DNA of 64,000 nucleotides from Micromonospora humi (GTDB taxonomy: Bacteria > Actinomycetota > Actinomycetes > Mycobacteriales > Micromonosporaceae), in assembly GCF_900090105.1 (NCBI RefSeq), contig NZ_FMDM01000014.1:62001-126000 (forward strand). Reading direction: 5' to 3'. The notes beneath the pieces are model-generated. The model did no database searches and was not told where the DNA came from. It saw only the letters and a program-made list of their open reading frames with translations. A program made the position numbers and the translations under genes. This document shows, one piece after another, positions 40,372-49,527 of this stretch. How positions within the stretch are numbered: the first letter of the stretch is position 1; each line of letters starts with the position of its first letter.

Positions 40372-42431
40372 TGGCCGGTAGCAACACCGTCCGGATCCTG
40401 GACGGCAACACGTTCGTGGTCTCCGAGGACACCGGCGACATCGAGGCCACGCCGAGCGAGCCGACCGGTCTCTTCTCGCTCGACACCCGGTACCTCTCGA
40501 AGTGGGTGCTCACGGTCAACGGCGAGCGGCTCAACGCGCTCTCCTACGACGACCTCCAGTACTACGAGGCCCGCTTCTTCCTGGTGCCGGGCATGGCGAC
40601 GCACTACGTCGACGCGAAACTGTCGATCATCCGGGAACGGGTGGTGGGCGGCAGCTTCCGGGAGACGCTGACCATCCTCAACCACGACGAGAAGGCGGTC
40701 GACCTGGAGATCCGGATGGACGCCGGCTCCGACTTCGCCGACCTCTTCCAGGTCAAGGACGAGATCCTCAACAAGAAGGGCGAGCTGTACGCCGAGGCGG
40801 AACCGGACCGGCTGCGACTGGGCTACCGGCGGGGGAACTTCAAGCGGGAGACGGTCGTCTCCACCAACCAGCCGGCCCGCTACGACAACCGGGGCTTCGC
40901 CTTCAGCGTCCACCTGGAGCCCAACGAGCAGTGGAACGTCCTCATCGACGTGCAGACGTTCGCCATCGGGCCCGGCGGCCGGGACCTGCGGATCGGCTTG
41001 CGGGCGCACGGCACCGAGCGGCTCGCGCTCCAGCACGACCTGGAGGAGTGGATCGAGAAGGCGCCGAAGGTGAACAGCGAGCACGGCCGGGTCGCCGCGA
41101 CCTACCGGCGGAGCCTGGTCGACCTGGCGGCGCTGCGCTTCTCGCCGCTGTCGCTCGGCGGGCAGACGCTGCCCGCGGCCGGGCTGCCCTGGTTCATGAC
41201 CATGTTCGGGCGGGACAGCATCCTCACCTGCCTCCAGGTGCTGCCGTTCGCACCCGAGATGTCGAAGACCACGCTGCGCATCCTCGGTGCCCTCCAGGGC
41301 ACCCGGTTCGACGACTTCCGGGACGAGGACCCGGGTCGGATCCTGCACGAGATGCGCTACGGCGAGACCGCCGCGTTCGAGGAGCAACCGCACTCGCCCT
41401 ACTACGGCTCGGTGGACGCCACCCCGCTGTTCGTGGTGCTGCTCGACGAGTACGAGCGGTGGAGCGGCGACGTGGCGCTGGTCAAGGAGCTGGAACGGGA
41501 GTGTCGCGCCGCGCTGAGGTGGATCGACGACTACGCCGACCTGGTCGGCAACGGCTACATCTGGTACGAGCGGCGCAACACCGACACCGGCCTGGAGAAC
41601 CAGTGCTGGAAGGACTCCTGGGACTCCGTCTCGTACGCCGACGGCTCGCTGCCGCCGTTCCCGCGGGCGAGCTGCGAGGTGCAGGGGTACGCGTACGACG
41701 CGAAGATCCGGGCCGCCCGGATGGCCCGGGAGTTCTGGGGTGACCCCGGGTACGCCGAGCAGCTGGAACGCGAGGCGGCGGAGCTGAAGGCGCGGTTCAA
41801 CCGGGACTGGTGGGTCGACGACGGTGGCTTCTACGCGCTGGCGCTGGACCCGCAGGGGCGCAAGTGCGACGTGCTCAGCTCCAACATCGGCCACCTGCTG
41901 TGGAGTGGGATCGTCGACGACGAGCGGGCGCCGCGGATCGCCGAGCACCTGATCGGGCCGCGCCTGTGGTCCGGCTGGGGGGTGCGGACGCTGGCCGAGG
42001 GCGAGGTCCGCTACAACCCGATCGGCTACCACAACGGCGCGATCTGGCCGTTCGACAACTCGTTCGTCGCCTGGGGTCTGCGCCGCTACGGCTTCGCCGA
42101 GGAGGCGGCGACGGTGGCGAACGGGATCCTGGACGCGGCGACCTACTTCGACGGCCGGCTGCCCGAGGCGTTCGGCGGCTACCAGCGGGAACTGACGAAG
42201 TTCCCGGTGGAGTATCCGACCGCGTGCAGCCCGCAGGCCTGGTCGACCGGGGCGCCGCTGCTGCTGATCCGGACCATGCTGGGGCTGGAGCCGCACGAGG
42301 GTCACCTGGCGGTGGACCCGCGGCTGCCGGTGGGCATGGGGCGGATCGAGGTGCTGGACATCCCGGGCCGGTGGGGTCGGGTGGACGCGTTCGCCCGGGG
42401 CCGGCTGGACCTGCACAACCTGGCGGGTTGA
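40371..42431 (+). CDS. Amylo-alpha-1,6-glucosidase/glycogen debranching-type enzyme
   Basis: 686 residues. N-terminal bacterial glycogen-debranching domain (ILDGNTFVVSEDTGDI, GLFSLDTRYLSKWVLTVNG) and a C-terminal (alpha/alpha)6 barrel with WFMTMFGRDSILTCLQ, GRILHEMRYGE, LENQCWKDSWDSV, IGYHNGAIWPFDNSFVAW and the Glu-containing end of the active site. GH63/GH133-like; hydrolyses alpha-1,6 branches or related alpha-glucosides. Cytoplasmic. Overlaps the SCP2 gene by one base (TGATG). Substrate is not certain from sequence. Confidence 0.91.
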   Translation: MAGSNTVRILDGNTFVVSEDTGDIEATPSEPTGLFSLDTRYLSKWVLTVNGERLNALSYDDLQYYEARFFLVPGMATHYVDAKLSIIRERVVGGSFRETLTILNHDEKAVDLEIRMDAGSDFADLFQVKDEILNKKGELYAEAEPDRLRLGYRRGNFKRETVVSTNQPARYDNRGFAFSVHLEPNEQWNVLIDVQTFAIGPGGRDLRIGLRAHGTERLALQHDLEEWIEKAPKVNSEHGRVAATYRRSLVDLAALRFSPLSLGGQTLPAAGLPWFMTMFGRDSILTCLQVLPFAPEMSKTTLRILGALQGTRFDDFRDEDPGRILHEMRYGETAAFEEQPHSPYYGSVDATPLFVVLLDEYERWSGDVALVKELERECRAALRWIDDYADLVGNGYIWYERRNTDTGLENQCWKDSWDSVSYADGSLPPFPRASCEVQGYAYDAKIRAARMAREFWGDPGYAEQLEREAAELKARFNRDWWVDDGGFYALALDPQGRKCDVLSSNIGHLLWSGIVDDERAPRIAEHLIGPRLWSGWGVRTLAEGEVRYNPIGYHNGAIWPFDNSFVAWGLRRYGFAEEAATVANGILDAATYFDGRLPEAFGGYQRELTKFPVEYPTACSPQAWSTGAPLLLIRTMLGLEPHEGHLAVDPRLPVGMGRIEVLDIPGRWGRVDAFARGRLDLHNLAG

Positions 42432-42454
42432 CCTGCCGGCCGGCCCGGCCGCGC

Positions 42455-42847
42455 TCAGTGGCCGGGCGACGGCTCGGCGGCGTGCGCCTCGTGCGGGGGC
42501 AGCAGGCAGAACTCGTTGCCCTCCGGGTCGGCGAGCACGGTCCACCGGGGCAGCTCGCGGACCACTGTCGCGCCCGCCTCCAGCACCGCGGCCCGTTCCT
42601 CGGCGTCGCCGACCAGGTCCAGGTGGATCCGGCCGGGCGCGGGCAGGTCACCGGTCGGGCTGATCCACAGGTCCGGCCGCCGCCCGTGCGGGTCGCGCAG
42701 CAGCACCGCCTCGGTCGGCCCGAGCGTACGGTCGGCGAGCTTCGCGCGGTCCTCGTCGACCACCGGCAGCCCGCTGACGGCGCTCCAGAACGGGGCGAGC
42801 AGGTAGGGATCGCGGCAGTGGATGACGATCGCGGCGAGGTCGGGCAT
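42455..42847 (-). CDS. VOC-family (glyoxalase-like) protein
   Basis: 130 residues with two betaalphabetabetabeta halves: LAAIVIHCRDPYLLAPFWSA and RIHLDLVGDAEERAAVLEAG ending in VLADPEGNEFCLLPP, the typical VOC metal-site Glu strand. Could be a glyoxalase-like enzyme or an antibiotic/toxin-binding protein. ATG 42847. Convergent with the debranching-type gene, and 10 bp downstream of the hydrolase gene. Confidence 0.87.
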   Translation of the reverse strand: MPDLAAIVIHCRDPYLLAPFWSAVSGLPVVDEDRAKLADRTLGPTEAVLLRDPHGRRPDLWISPTGDLPAPGRIHLDLVGDAEERAAVLEAGATVVRELPRWTVLADPEGNEFCLLPPHEAHAAEPSPGH

Positions 42848-42856
42848 GCCTCGAAC

Positions 42857-43516
42857 CTAGTGGGCGGGGACCGCCGGCAGGACGGTGTCCAGGAACGTGG
42901 CGGCGACCGCGCGCAGATCCGGCCGGGCCAGGTCGAGCGCGTGCCCGCCGTGGGTGAGCCACAGGTGGGTCGGGTGGCCGGCGGCGAGCAGGCGACCGGC
43001 CAGCTCGACCGCCTGGGCGGCCGGCACCGGGACGTCGTCGCGCCCCTGCACCAGCAGCACCGGCACCCCGGAGCCGAGATGGTGGGCCACGGTGGCGTCG
43101 GCGGTGGCCGGGTCGCCGGCGGCCGGCGGGTGCCCGAGCAGGTCGGTCCACGGGTCGTCGCCGGGTGGACGGTGGCGCCGCTGCTCCGGGTCGAGCGGGT
43201 CCACCGGCGCCCAGTACGCCAGCACACCCGCCACGTCACCCGGCCGGTCCACCCCGCGCAGCCCCAGGTGCAGGGCGAGCATCGCGCCGGCCGAGTCGCC
43301 GCCGACCAGCAGCGGCAGGCCGCCCGCCGCGGCCCGGGTGGCCCGCGCTGCGGCGCGGACGTCGTCGAGCTGCGCCGGCCAGCGCGCCTCGTGCGAGAAC
43401 CGGTGGGTCGCGGCGACCACCCGCAGGCCGAGCGACGCCAGCGCGGCGCCGTCCTCGTCGGAGCGGGCCCGCCATCCGCCGCCGTGGATCCAGAGCAGCA
43501 CGCCGCGTTCGGTCAC
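42857..43516 (-). CDS. Alpha/beta hydrolase (HSL-like esterase)
   Basis: 219 residues from GTG 43516. Oxyanion-hole motif LLWIHGGGWRARSDEDG, nucleophile elbow GGDSAGAMLALHLGL, an Asp in VQGRDDVPVP and a His in THGGHALDL give a full triad. A small cytoplasmic esterase of unknown substrate. It may be co-transcribed with the VOC gene 10 bp downstream; divergent from the acyltransferase gene. Confidence 0.87.
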   Translation of the reverse strand: MTERGVLLWIHGGGWRARSDEDGAALASLGLRVVAATHRFSHEARWPAQLDDVRAAARATRAAAGGLPLLVGGDSAGAMLALHLGLRGVDRPGDVAGVLAYWAPVDPLDPEQRRHRPPGDDPWTDLLGHPPAAGDPATADATVAHHLGSGVPVLLVQGRDDVPVPAAQAVELAGRLLAAGHPTHLWLTHGGHALDLARPDLRAVAATFLDTVLPAVPAH

Positions 43517-43615
43517 CGGCCCATCGTGGTCTCGTCTAGGTCGGTCCGCGACCCCGGTCTGCTCAGGGCAGAGCGTCCCTACGGTCGGGTAACCTACTCG
43601 GGGTAAAGTTGCCGG

Positions 43616-44368
43616 ATGCCGGAACTCGTGTACCCGCCCGTGATCACCGCCGCCAAGACGATGTTCCGCGCTCTCGACCTGCGCCTGGACGTGCGGGGCA
43701 GCGAGCACGTGCCCGCCACCGGCGGGGCGGTGCTGGCGTCCAACCATGTGAGCTATCTCGACTTCATCTTCTGCGGCTACGGCGCGCACGAGTCCCGCCG
43801 GCTGGTCCGGTTCATGGCCAAGGAGAGCGTCTTCCGGCACCGGGTCTCCGGTCCCCTGATGCGCGGCATGAAGCACATCCCGGTCAACCGCGCCGCCGGC
43901 GCCGGGTCGTACGCCGCCGCGGTCGCCGCGCTGCGCCGGGGTGAGGTGGTCGGCGTCTTCCCGGAGGCGACGATCAGCCGCTCCTTCACCGTCAAGGACC
44001 TCAAGAACGGCGCGGCCCGGATGGCGCAGGAGGCCGCCGTGCCGCTGCTGCCGGTGGCGCTCTGGGGCACCCAGCGGCTGTGGACCAAGGGTCGCCCGCG
44101 CACCCTGACCCGCCGGCACACCCCGATCACCATCCTGGTGGGCGAGCCGATGGACCCGGCCGCCTACCCGGATGCCACCGCGCTGACCGCCGAGCTGCGC
44201 ACCCGGCTGTCGGCGCTCGTCGACCGCGCCCAGCGGGACTATCCGGAGCAGCCGGCCGGCCCGGACGACGCCTGGTGGCAGCCGGCCCACCTCGGCGGCT
44301 CCGCGCCCACCCCGGAGCAGGCCGCCGAGCTGGACCGCTCGGACCGCCGCTCCCGCAGCACCTCCTGA
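43616..44368 (+). CDS. 1-acyl-sn-glycerol-3-phosphate acyltransferase family protein
   Basis: 250 residues with PlsC motifs: SNHVSYLDFIFCGYG (HxxxxD catalytic block, here H-V-S-Y-L-D), HIPVNRAAGAGSYAAAV, GVFPEATISRSF and LLPVALWGTQRLW. Membrane-associated enzyme of phosphatidic acid or related lipid synthesis. TAAAGT (43604-43609) lies 6 bases before ATG 43616, suggesting a leaderless message. Long acidic and basic tail at the C-terminus is variable in the family. Confidence 0.92.
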   Translation: MPELVYPPVITAAKTMFRALDLRLDVRGSEHVPATGGAVLASNHVSYLDFIFCGYGAHESRRLVRFMAKESVFRHRVSGPLMRGMKHIPVNRAAGAGSYAAAVAALRRGEVVGVFPEATISRSFTVKDLKNGAARMAQEAAVPLLPVALWGTQRLWTKGRPRTLTRRHTPITILVGEPMDPAAYPDATALTAELRTRLSALVDRAQRDYPEQPAGPDDAWWQPAHLGGSAPTPEQAAELDRSDRRSRSTS

Positions 44369-44387
44369 CCGCCGCCCGACCGGCGGG

Positions 44388-45131
44388 TCAGCAGGCGGAG
44401 CCGGGCTGGTCCCGGGCCGGGGCGTCGAGCCGTGGCCAACCCGTGGCCTCCGCCACCGGCTGGCGGTAGTAGTCGTCGCGGGACAGGAACTCCACCGGGA
44501 GCGAGCCGGGCAGCGTCACCGCGCCCAGCGTCGGGCCGGGGGAGGCGGCCACCCGGGTGGCGAGGGCGTCACGCTCCGGCGGGGACAGGTCCACCAGGTC
44601 GGGGTGGGCCAGCCGGAACCCGGCCACCGAGCGGCGTACCTGCCGGGCCAGCGCGGTGACCAGCGCGACCGGGCCGGTGAGCGCCAGCGCCGGCTGCCGG
44701 ATGGTGCGCAGCGCGTCGCAGACCACGCGCAGCTCCACCGCGTCGTCGCCGACCTCGGCCAGCTCCAGCCGGGACGGCCACTGCCAGCGGATCTGACCGC
44801 TGACCAGGCGGGACAGCCGGACCGGGCGCCGGTGCCGGGCGCCGGTCGGGCCGTCCCGCCCGGGGACCAGGGACAGCTCGGGGCCGGTGCACACGTAGGC
44901 CAGACGCCGGTCGGTCACGGTGACCGACGCCGGGTCGGGCAGCGCCCAGCAGCGCACGTCCTCGGTGGGGCCGAGCAGGTGACCGGCGACCGACAGCCGG
45001 TGCTGGCCGAGCAGCCGCTCGCCCGGCTCGGGCACCAGCGCGTAGCGCCGGTCGAGCAGCGGACGGGTGGGGTCGTCGTCGGCGTCGAAGCGGTGTGGCC
45101 CGATGAAGAAGGGTGCGGCGTCCTCCGGCAC
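44388..45131 (-). CDS. Hypothetical protein
   Basis: 247 residues from GTG 45131, which is preceded by GGGAGG at good spacing. I recognise no family. Features: strand-rich middle (SVTVTDRRLAYVCTGPELSL, VSGQIRWQWPSRLELAEVGD, AVELRVVCDALRTI) resembling a PH-like or GRAM-like fold, then helices. No signal peptide or membrane segment. Monocistronic, divergent control unclear; the next gene upstream on this strand is the LuxR regulator 75 bp downstream of its operon partners. Confidence 0.72.
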   Translation of the reverse strand: MPEDAAPFFIGPHRFDADDDPTRPLLDRRYALVPEPGERLLGQHRLSVAGHLLGPTEDVRCWALPDPASVTVTDRRLAYVCTGPELSLVPGRDGPTGARHRRPVRLSRLVSGQIRWQWPSRLELAEVGDDAVELRVVCDALRTIRQPALALTGPVALVTALARQVRRSVAGFRLAHPDLVDLSPPERDALATRVAASPGPTLGAVTLPGSLPVEFLSRDDYYRQPVAEATGWPRLDAPARDQPGSAC

Positions 45132-45205
45132 GGTACGACCTCCCGGTGACGGTTGGCGGTGCCGATGAGCCTGACCGATTCCTGGGGTGATTGTCATGAC
45201 ACCCG

Positions 45206-45922
45206 TTAGGGGGTCGGCCGGTCGGCCGACGCCTGCGACCGGTAGATGCCGATATCTTCCGGTCGGACGAGGCCGTCCTCGATCGCCCGGGCGAGCAGGG
45301 CCGCCTTGGTGGCCGCCGGACGACCCGCTCGGGTGTACTTGATCCGCGCCCGGTCGACGTACTGCTTGACGGTGTGCTCGCTGATCTGCATCCGGCGCGC
45401 CACCGACGCCTTCGACATCGACTGGAACCAGAGCAGCAGCGCCTCGCGCTCCTTGTCCGACAGGGCCGGCCGGTCCGGGCGGGCATCGCCGACCATCGCG
45501 CCGGCCAGCGCCGGCGGCACGTACGGGCGGTCGCTCGCCGCCGCGAGCACGGTGCCCACGCAGTGTTCCCGCCCCTCGTGCTTGGCCAGGAACGCCACCG
45601 CACCCGCGTCCAGGGCGGCCAGCATGGTCTGCGGGTCGGTGTGCTCGGAGTAGACCACCACGCGCCGCCCGGCCGCGCTCAGCTCGGCCAGCTTGTCGAG
45701 CACCATCCGCCCGTGCAGCCGCAGGTCGAGCAGGACCACCTCGGCGTCCGGCGCGGCCCGCAGCACCGCGTCCGGGTCGTCGCCGGTCGCCAGCACCCGC
45801 AACCGCGGCTCGGTGGCCAGCCAGGCGCGCACCCCGTCGATCACCACGGGGTGGTCGTCGACGATCGCCACCCCGATCGGGTGGCCGGCGTTCACGTCCG
45901 ACTCCAGCGGGTCTGCGTCCAT
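45206..45922 (-). CDS. LuxR/NarL-type response regulator
   Basis: 238 residues. Receiver domain with acidic pocket VAIVDDHPVVIDGVRAWL and phosphoacceptor Asp in AEVVLLDLRLHG, then a C-terminal LuxR helix-turn-helix (LSDKEREALLLWFQSMSKAS, RMQISEHTVKQYVDRARIKY). The wording of the HTH (W-F-Q-S-M-S) differs from standard NarL proteins and the linker is long. ATG 45922 follows GGGGAG. It overlaps the kinase-like gene upstream by 31 bp and is the last of three overlapping genes, so it is the output of this two-component operon. Confidence 0.92.
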   Translation of the reverse strand: MDADPLESDVNAGHPIGVAIVDDHPVVIDGVRAWLATEPRLRVLATGDDPDAVLRAAPDAEVVLLDLRLHGRMVLDKLAELSAAGRRVVVYSEHTDPQTMLAALDAGAVAFLAKHEGREHCVGTVLAAASDRPYVPPALAGAMVGDARPDRPALSDKEREALLLWFQSMSKASVARRMQISEHTVKQYVDRARIKYTRAGRPAATKAALLARAIEDGLVRPEDIGIYRSQASADRPTP

Positions 45923-47088
45923 CTGATCTCCCCGTCCCGCTCGTGCAGGCGCTCCACCGGGCCGTCGCCGCCGGCCGGCGCCCCGGAGTCGTCCGGGCCG
46001 TCGTCGTCCGGCGTCACCAGACTGACCACCACCTCGTCCGGGTTGGCGACCACGGTCAGCCGGGCCCAGCCGCGGGCGCCGGCGAGCGCGGCGGTGAGCG
46101 GGTCGGCCAGCCCTCGGCGCACGTCGACCGGCAGCTCCGGCGGCGTACCGACCGCGATCAGCTCGATCGGCAGGCCGTTCCGTTCGGCCAGGTCGGCGGC
46201 GGCGCGCAACTCGTGCAGCAGCGGGTCGGGCACGTCGTCGGACTCGGCGATCAGCCGGCGCAGCCGGGCGGCGGCCAGCACCGCGCGGCGGCGTACCGCC
46301 GGGTCGGCCGGGTCGGCCTCGCCGGCCGCCAACGCCGCCAGCACCTCCTCGGCGGTGCCGCTGACCAGGGCGAGCCGGGCCTGCCGCTCGCCCTGGGCGC
46401 GCTCGGCCGCCTCCCGTTCCGCGGCCATGGCCAGCACCGCCGCGGCGGTGCCGGCCCGGTCCCGGGCCAGCGCGGTCAGCGCCGCCGCGCCGGCGAAGAC
46501 CGCCACCGGCAGGGTGGAGGTGCCGTAGACGTACATCGCGTAACGGCTCAGGTCGGCCGGCGCGGTCGCGCCGTGCAGCACCACGGCCACCAGCGCGATC
46601 GTCGCGTGCGCCGCGAGCACGGCCAGCAGCCAGCGCACCGGACGCCGCCAGAGCACCAGCAGGAAGAACCAGGCCAGCCCGCCCCACACCCAGTTCGCGG
46701 TGCTGAACAGGAACCGCTCGCCGGCCGCCGCGAAGACCGCCGCGTCGACCACCAGCAGCGCCGCGGCCAACCGCCGGGCCGGGGGCAGCCCGCCGCGCAG
46801 CAGGCGTACGCCGGTGGCGACGCCGACCAGCGCGGTCACCAGCCAGCCGCCCGCCACCACCGCCGGGGCGGCCATCCCGGGGCCCGCCCCCAGCACCGCC
46901 GGCAGCCCGATCACCAGGTGCCAGGCCAGCGCGATGACCACCGCGACGAGCCGGGCGCCCCGGTCCGACGCGTCCGCCACGGCGTGCGCCTCCGGCGGCG
47001 CGGCGGCCGACCCGGCGCGCGCGAACACCCGCGGCCGGGGGAGCGGCGCCGGGCGGGTGGTCACCGCCGCCGGGGACTCAGTCGCCAT
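45892..47088 (-). CDS. Kinase-like membrane protein lacking catalytic boxes
   Basis: 398 residues. Five to six membrane helices at about 45-215 (LVAVVIALAWHLVIGLPAVL, AAPAVVAGGWLVTALVGVA and others), a helical segment with AEREAAERAQGERQARLALV where a histidine kinase would have its H-box, and a C-terminal domain that looks like a reduced HATPase (LAERNGLPIELIAVG, LADPLTAALAGARGWARLTV). No phosphoacceptor His, N-box Asn or DxGxG is seen. It is likely a pseudokinase or sensor partner of the intact kinase upstream, whose gene overlaps its start by 11 bp. Confidence 0.8.
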   Translation of the reverse strand: MATESPAAVTTRPAPLPRPRVFARAGSAAAPPEAHAVADASDRGARLVAVVIALAWHLVIGLPAVLGAGPGMAAPAVVAGGWLVTALVGVATGVRLLRGGLPPARRLAAALLVVDAAVFAAAGERFLFSTANWVWGGLAWFFLLVLWRRPVRWLLAVLAAHATIALVAVVLHGATAPADLSRYAMYVYGTSTLPVAVFAGAAALTALARDRAGTAAAVLAMAAEREAAERAQGERQARLALVSGTAEEVLAALAAGEADPADPAVRRRAVLAAARLRRLIAESDDVPDPLLHELRAAADLAERNGLPIELIAVGTPPELPVDVRRGLADPLTAALAGARGWARLTVVANPDEVVVSLVTPDDDGPDDSGAPAGGDGPVERLHERDGEIRWTQTRWSRT

Positions 47089-48250
47089 CCGGCCACTCCA
47101 GCCGGACGCGGGTGCCCGCGCCAGGGGCGGAGGTCACCACCGCTCGACCGTCCACCGTGGCCATCCGCCCGTGGATCGACTCGCGCAGCCCGTACCGGTG
47201 GGCCGGGACCATCGTCGGGTCGAAGCCCGGCCCGTCGTCGACCACCTCGACCACCACGGCGCCGCCCTCGCGGGCCAGGCGCAGCGCGGTGGTCGCGCCC
47301 GGCGCGTGCCGCACCACGTTGGCCAGCGCGGCGGCGGCGCTGTCGGCGAGCGCCGCGGCCACCTCCGCCGGCACCCGGCACGGCGGCAGCGTCGCGGTCA
47401 CCGGCACCTGCGGCAGCCCGGCGAGGACCGTGCGCAGCCGCTCGTCCAGGTCCGCCTCGCCGGTCGCGGCCCGCGCCCCGGCCAGCGCGCCGAGGGTACG
47501 CAGATCAGCCGCGCACCGCTCGCGCAGCGCCGCCGAGCCGCCGGGGACCGCGCCCAGCCCGACCATGGTCAGCGTGCCGAGCACGGTGTCGTGCAGGTCC
47601 CGGTTGTGCCGCCGTTCCGCCTCGCGCGCGGCGCGGGCCACCACCGCCTCGTGGGACATCCGCCGGAACTCGGCGAACGCGGCGTCGCCCCGGCTGATCC
47701 ACCGGCGCATCACCGCGGTCATCACCGCCGTGCAGCCGGTCTGCACCAGCAACGTGCCGGTGTGCGCCCGCGCCTCGACCGGGTTGCCGGCCAGGGTGGC
47801 GCCGGTCGCGTAGGCGGCGGTGACCAGCAGGCCGGCCGGCACCGACCAGCGGGCCGGTGCGGTGGCCTGTGCGTTGATCACCGTGGTGCTGGCCAGCACC
47901 GCGACCCAGCTCGCCTCGCCGGGCAGCACCTCCGGCGCGACCAGCCAACCGAGGGCCAGCGCGGTGGCGGTGGTGAGCGCCACGTCGCCGGCCACCAGCG
48001 CGACGCCGATGCCGTGCCGGAACGCGCGGACGGCGTACCAGCCGGACCACGCGGTGAGCGCGACGACGGCCGGGACCAGCAGCGCCACCCGCACCGGCGG
48101 CGTCCGCACCGACAGGGCGACCACCGCGCCGACCAGGCCGCAGGTGAGCCGGAGCAGCGCCGGCAGGGTGGTGAAGATCAGCGTGAACGCGCCGCCCGCC
48201 GGACGGTCCAGTGGGGACCGGGGCAGGGTCGTGGCGGCAGCCACCGGCAT
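47078..48250 (-). CDS. Two-component sensor histidine kinase
   Basis: 390 residues. Several N-terminal membrane helices (LVGAVVALSVRTPPVRVALL, WVAVLASTTVINAQATA), then a HisKA_3-type dimerisation helix with EAERRHNRDLHDTVLGTLTM (phosphoacceptor His in DLHD) and a HATPase with N-box SAAAALANVVRHA and VEVVDDGPGFDP, YGLRESIHGRM, GTRVRLEW. ATG 48250. Its own DNA-binding partner is the LuxR regulator two genes down. Stimulus unknown; the short sensor part suggests membrane or cell-envelope sensing. Confidence 0.92.
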   Translation of the reverse strand: MPVAAATTLPRSPLDRPAGGAFTLIFTTLPALLRLTCGLVGAVVALSVRTPPVRVALLVPAVVALTAWSGWYAVRAFRHGIGVALVAGDVALTTATALALGWLVAPEVLPGEASWVAVLASTTVINAQATAPARWSVPAGLLVTAAYATGATLAGNPVEARAHTGTLLVQTGCTAVMTAVMRRWISRGDAAFAEFRRMSHEAVVARAAREAERRHNRDLHDTVLGTLTMVGLGAVPGGSAALRERCAADLRTLGALAGARAATGEADLDERLRTVLAGLPQVPVTATLPPCRVPAEVAAALADSAAAALANVVRHAPGATTALRLAREGGAVVVEVVDDGPGFDPTMVPAHRYGLRESIHGRMATVDGRAVVTSAPGAGTRVRLEWPDGD

Positions 48251-48391
48251 CGGGGAGGTGTCCTTCCGGCAGCGACCCGGCCGGGTCCGCACGGCATAGA
48301 TTGACGCCGGAGAATAACATGCTTTGTCGGAACCGGTCACCCTCGGTGCGCGGCGCGTCGACGGGTTGTCCGAGGTCTCTACCCTGCGGTC

Positions 48392-48832
48392 ATGGCGTAC
48401 GAGCCGGCCATGGTGCCGCCGAAGAAGTCCAAGCGGACGCTGTTCATCGTGCTGGGTGTGGTGCTCGCCCTCTGCTGTTGCGGCGGCGCGACCGGTGGCT
48501 TCCTGCTCTACCGGGTGGCCAAGGACGCCACGGACCCGGCCCGCGCCACTGTCGACACTTTCGCCACGGCGGTGGTCGCCCGCGACTACCCCGCCGCGTA
48601 CGGGCAGTTCTGTGCCCAGGTGCGCGACCGGCTCGGCGAGGCGGACTTCGCCCGGCAGCAGTCCGCCCAGCCGGAGCTGACCGGCTACGAGATCCTCGGG
48701 GTGAACGTCATGAACACCAACGGCCGGGTGCACGGGTCGGCGAACGTCCGCTTCACCCCGCGCGACGGAGTCGCCATCACCCAGGTCCTCCCGCTGGTCA
48801 AGGAGGACGGCGACTGGCGGGTCTGCGACTGA
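48392..48832 (+). CDS. Membrane-anchored DUF4878-like protein
   Basis: 146 residues. A short basic N-terminus, one membrane helix with a Cys cluster (LFIVLGVVLALCCCGGATGG), and an extracellular NTF2/DUF4878-like domain (ATVDTFATAVVARDYPAAYG, DFARQQSAQPELTGYEILGV). TACCCT (48380-48385) lies 6 bases before ATG, suggesting a leaderless message. Function unknown. Confidence 0.78.
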   Translation: MAYEPAMVPPKKSKRTLFIVLGVVLALCCCGGATGGFLLYRVAKDATDPARATVDTFATAVVARDYPAAYGQFCAQVRDRLGEADFARQQSAQPELTGYEILGVNVMNTNGRVHGSANVRFTPRDGVAITQVLPLVKEDGDWRVCD

Positions 48833-48981
48833 GCCACCCCAGGGCCGCCTCGGCGCGTCCAGGCGTCCTCGCGACGCCGTGGGCACGGGCGTGGTTCCGG
48901 CGCGTGCCTTTCGAGCTGATGGCGGAAACGACTCAGTGCGAGAGGCGGCGAGGGTTCCGTCGTCGGGGGATACTCGGCGAC

Positions 48982-49086
48982 ATGCCGCCCCCTGATCGAG
49001 CCCAGTGGAAGCGGGCGATGCCGGTGATGCTCGGCTGCCACGGCGCGGTCGTCGTGGCGTACGCCCTCCTCGTGGTCGCCCGGTGA
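48982..49086 (+). CDS. 34-residue membrane peptide
   Basis: A small frame with a basic start (PPPDRAQWKRAMP) and one hydrophobic helix (VMLGCHGAVVVAYALLVVAR). It overlaps the next gene by a GTGA junction, which supports translation. GATACT 7 bases upstream could be a leaderless -10. Function unknown. Confidence 0.5.
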   Translation: MPPPDRAQWKRAMPVMLGCHGAVVVAYALLVVAR

Positions 49087-49469
49087 CGACGGAGTCCGTC
49101 GAGGACGGGACCCAGCGCCTCCTGCGGACAGGTCCGTTCCTGGCCGCGCTGCTCGGTGCCGTCGTGGTCGCGTTCCGGCTGCTCATGCCGATCCGGATCG
49201 GGCCCGGCGACCACGAGAAGAACACCAGCTGCGGCACCGCCGTGGCCATGGACCTCGGTGCGTGGCAACGGTTTCCGGGGCAGCCGGACTCGGCTCACTA
49301 CCTGGACCTGGCCTTCCGGGCGTGCACCGCCGAACGCGTCGACCGGATCGCCCAGTCCGTCGCGGTGCTGACGGTGACACTGCTCGTCGTGGTCGTACTG
49401 GGGTGGTGGCGCTCGTCGAGGGAGGAATGGTCCAGCCTGCCGGGGGAGCGGCCACCCCCGCGGACCTGA
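49083..49469 (+). CDS. Two-helix membrane protein
   Basis: 128 residues from GTG 49083, overlapping the stop of the small peptide gene. Membrane helices at about 18-38 (FLAALLGAVVVAFRLLMPI) and 92-112 (SVAVLTVTLLVVVVLGWW) enclose an extracellular loop with two Cys (NTSCGTAVAMD, FRACTAERVD), likely disulphide-bonded. Function unknown. Confidence 0.68.
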   Translation: MTTESVEDGTQRLLRTGPFLAALLGAVVVAFRLLMPIRIGPGDHEKNTSCGTAVAMDLGAWQRFPGQPDSAHYLDLAFRACTAERVDRIAQSVAVLTVTLLVVVVLGWWRSSREEWSSLPGERPPPRT

Positions 49470-49527
49470 CGCACTCTCCGGCAGCCGGTCCGGCGGTGGC
49501 TGCCCGCCGGCACGGCCCGGTGACCCG

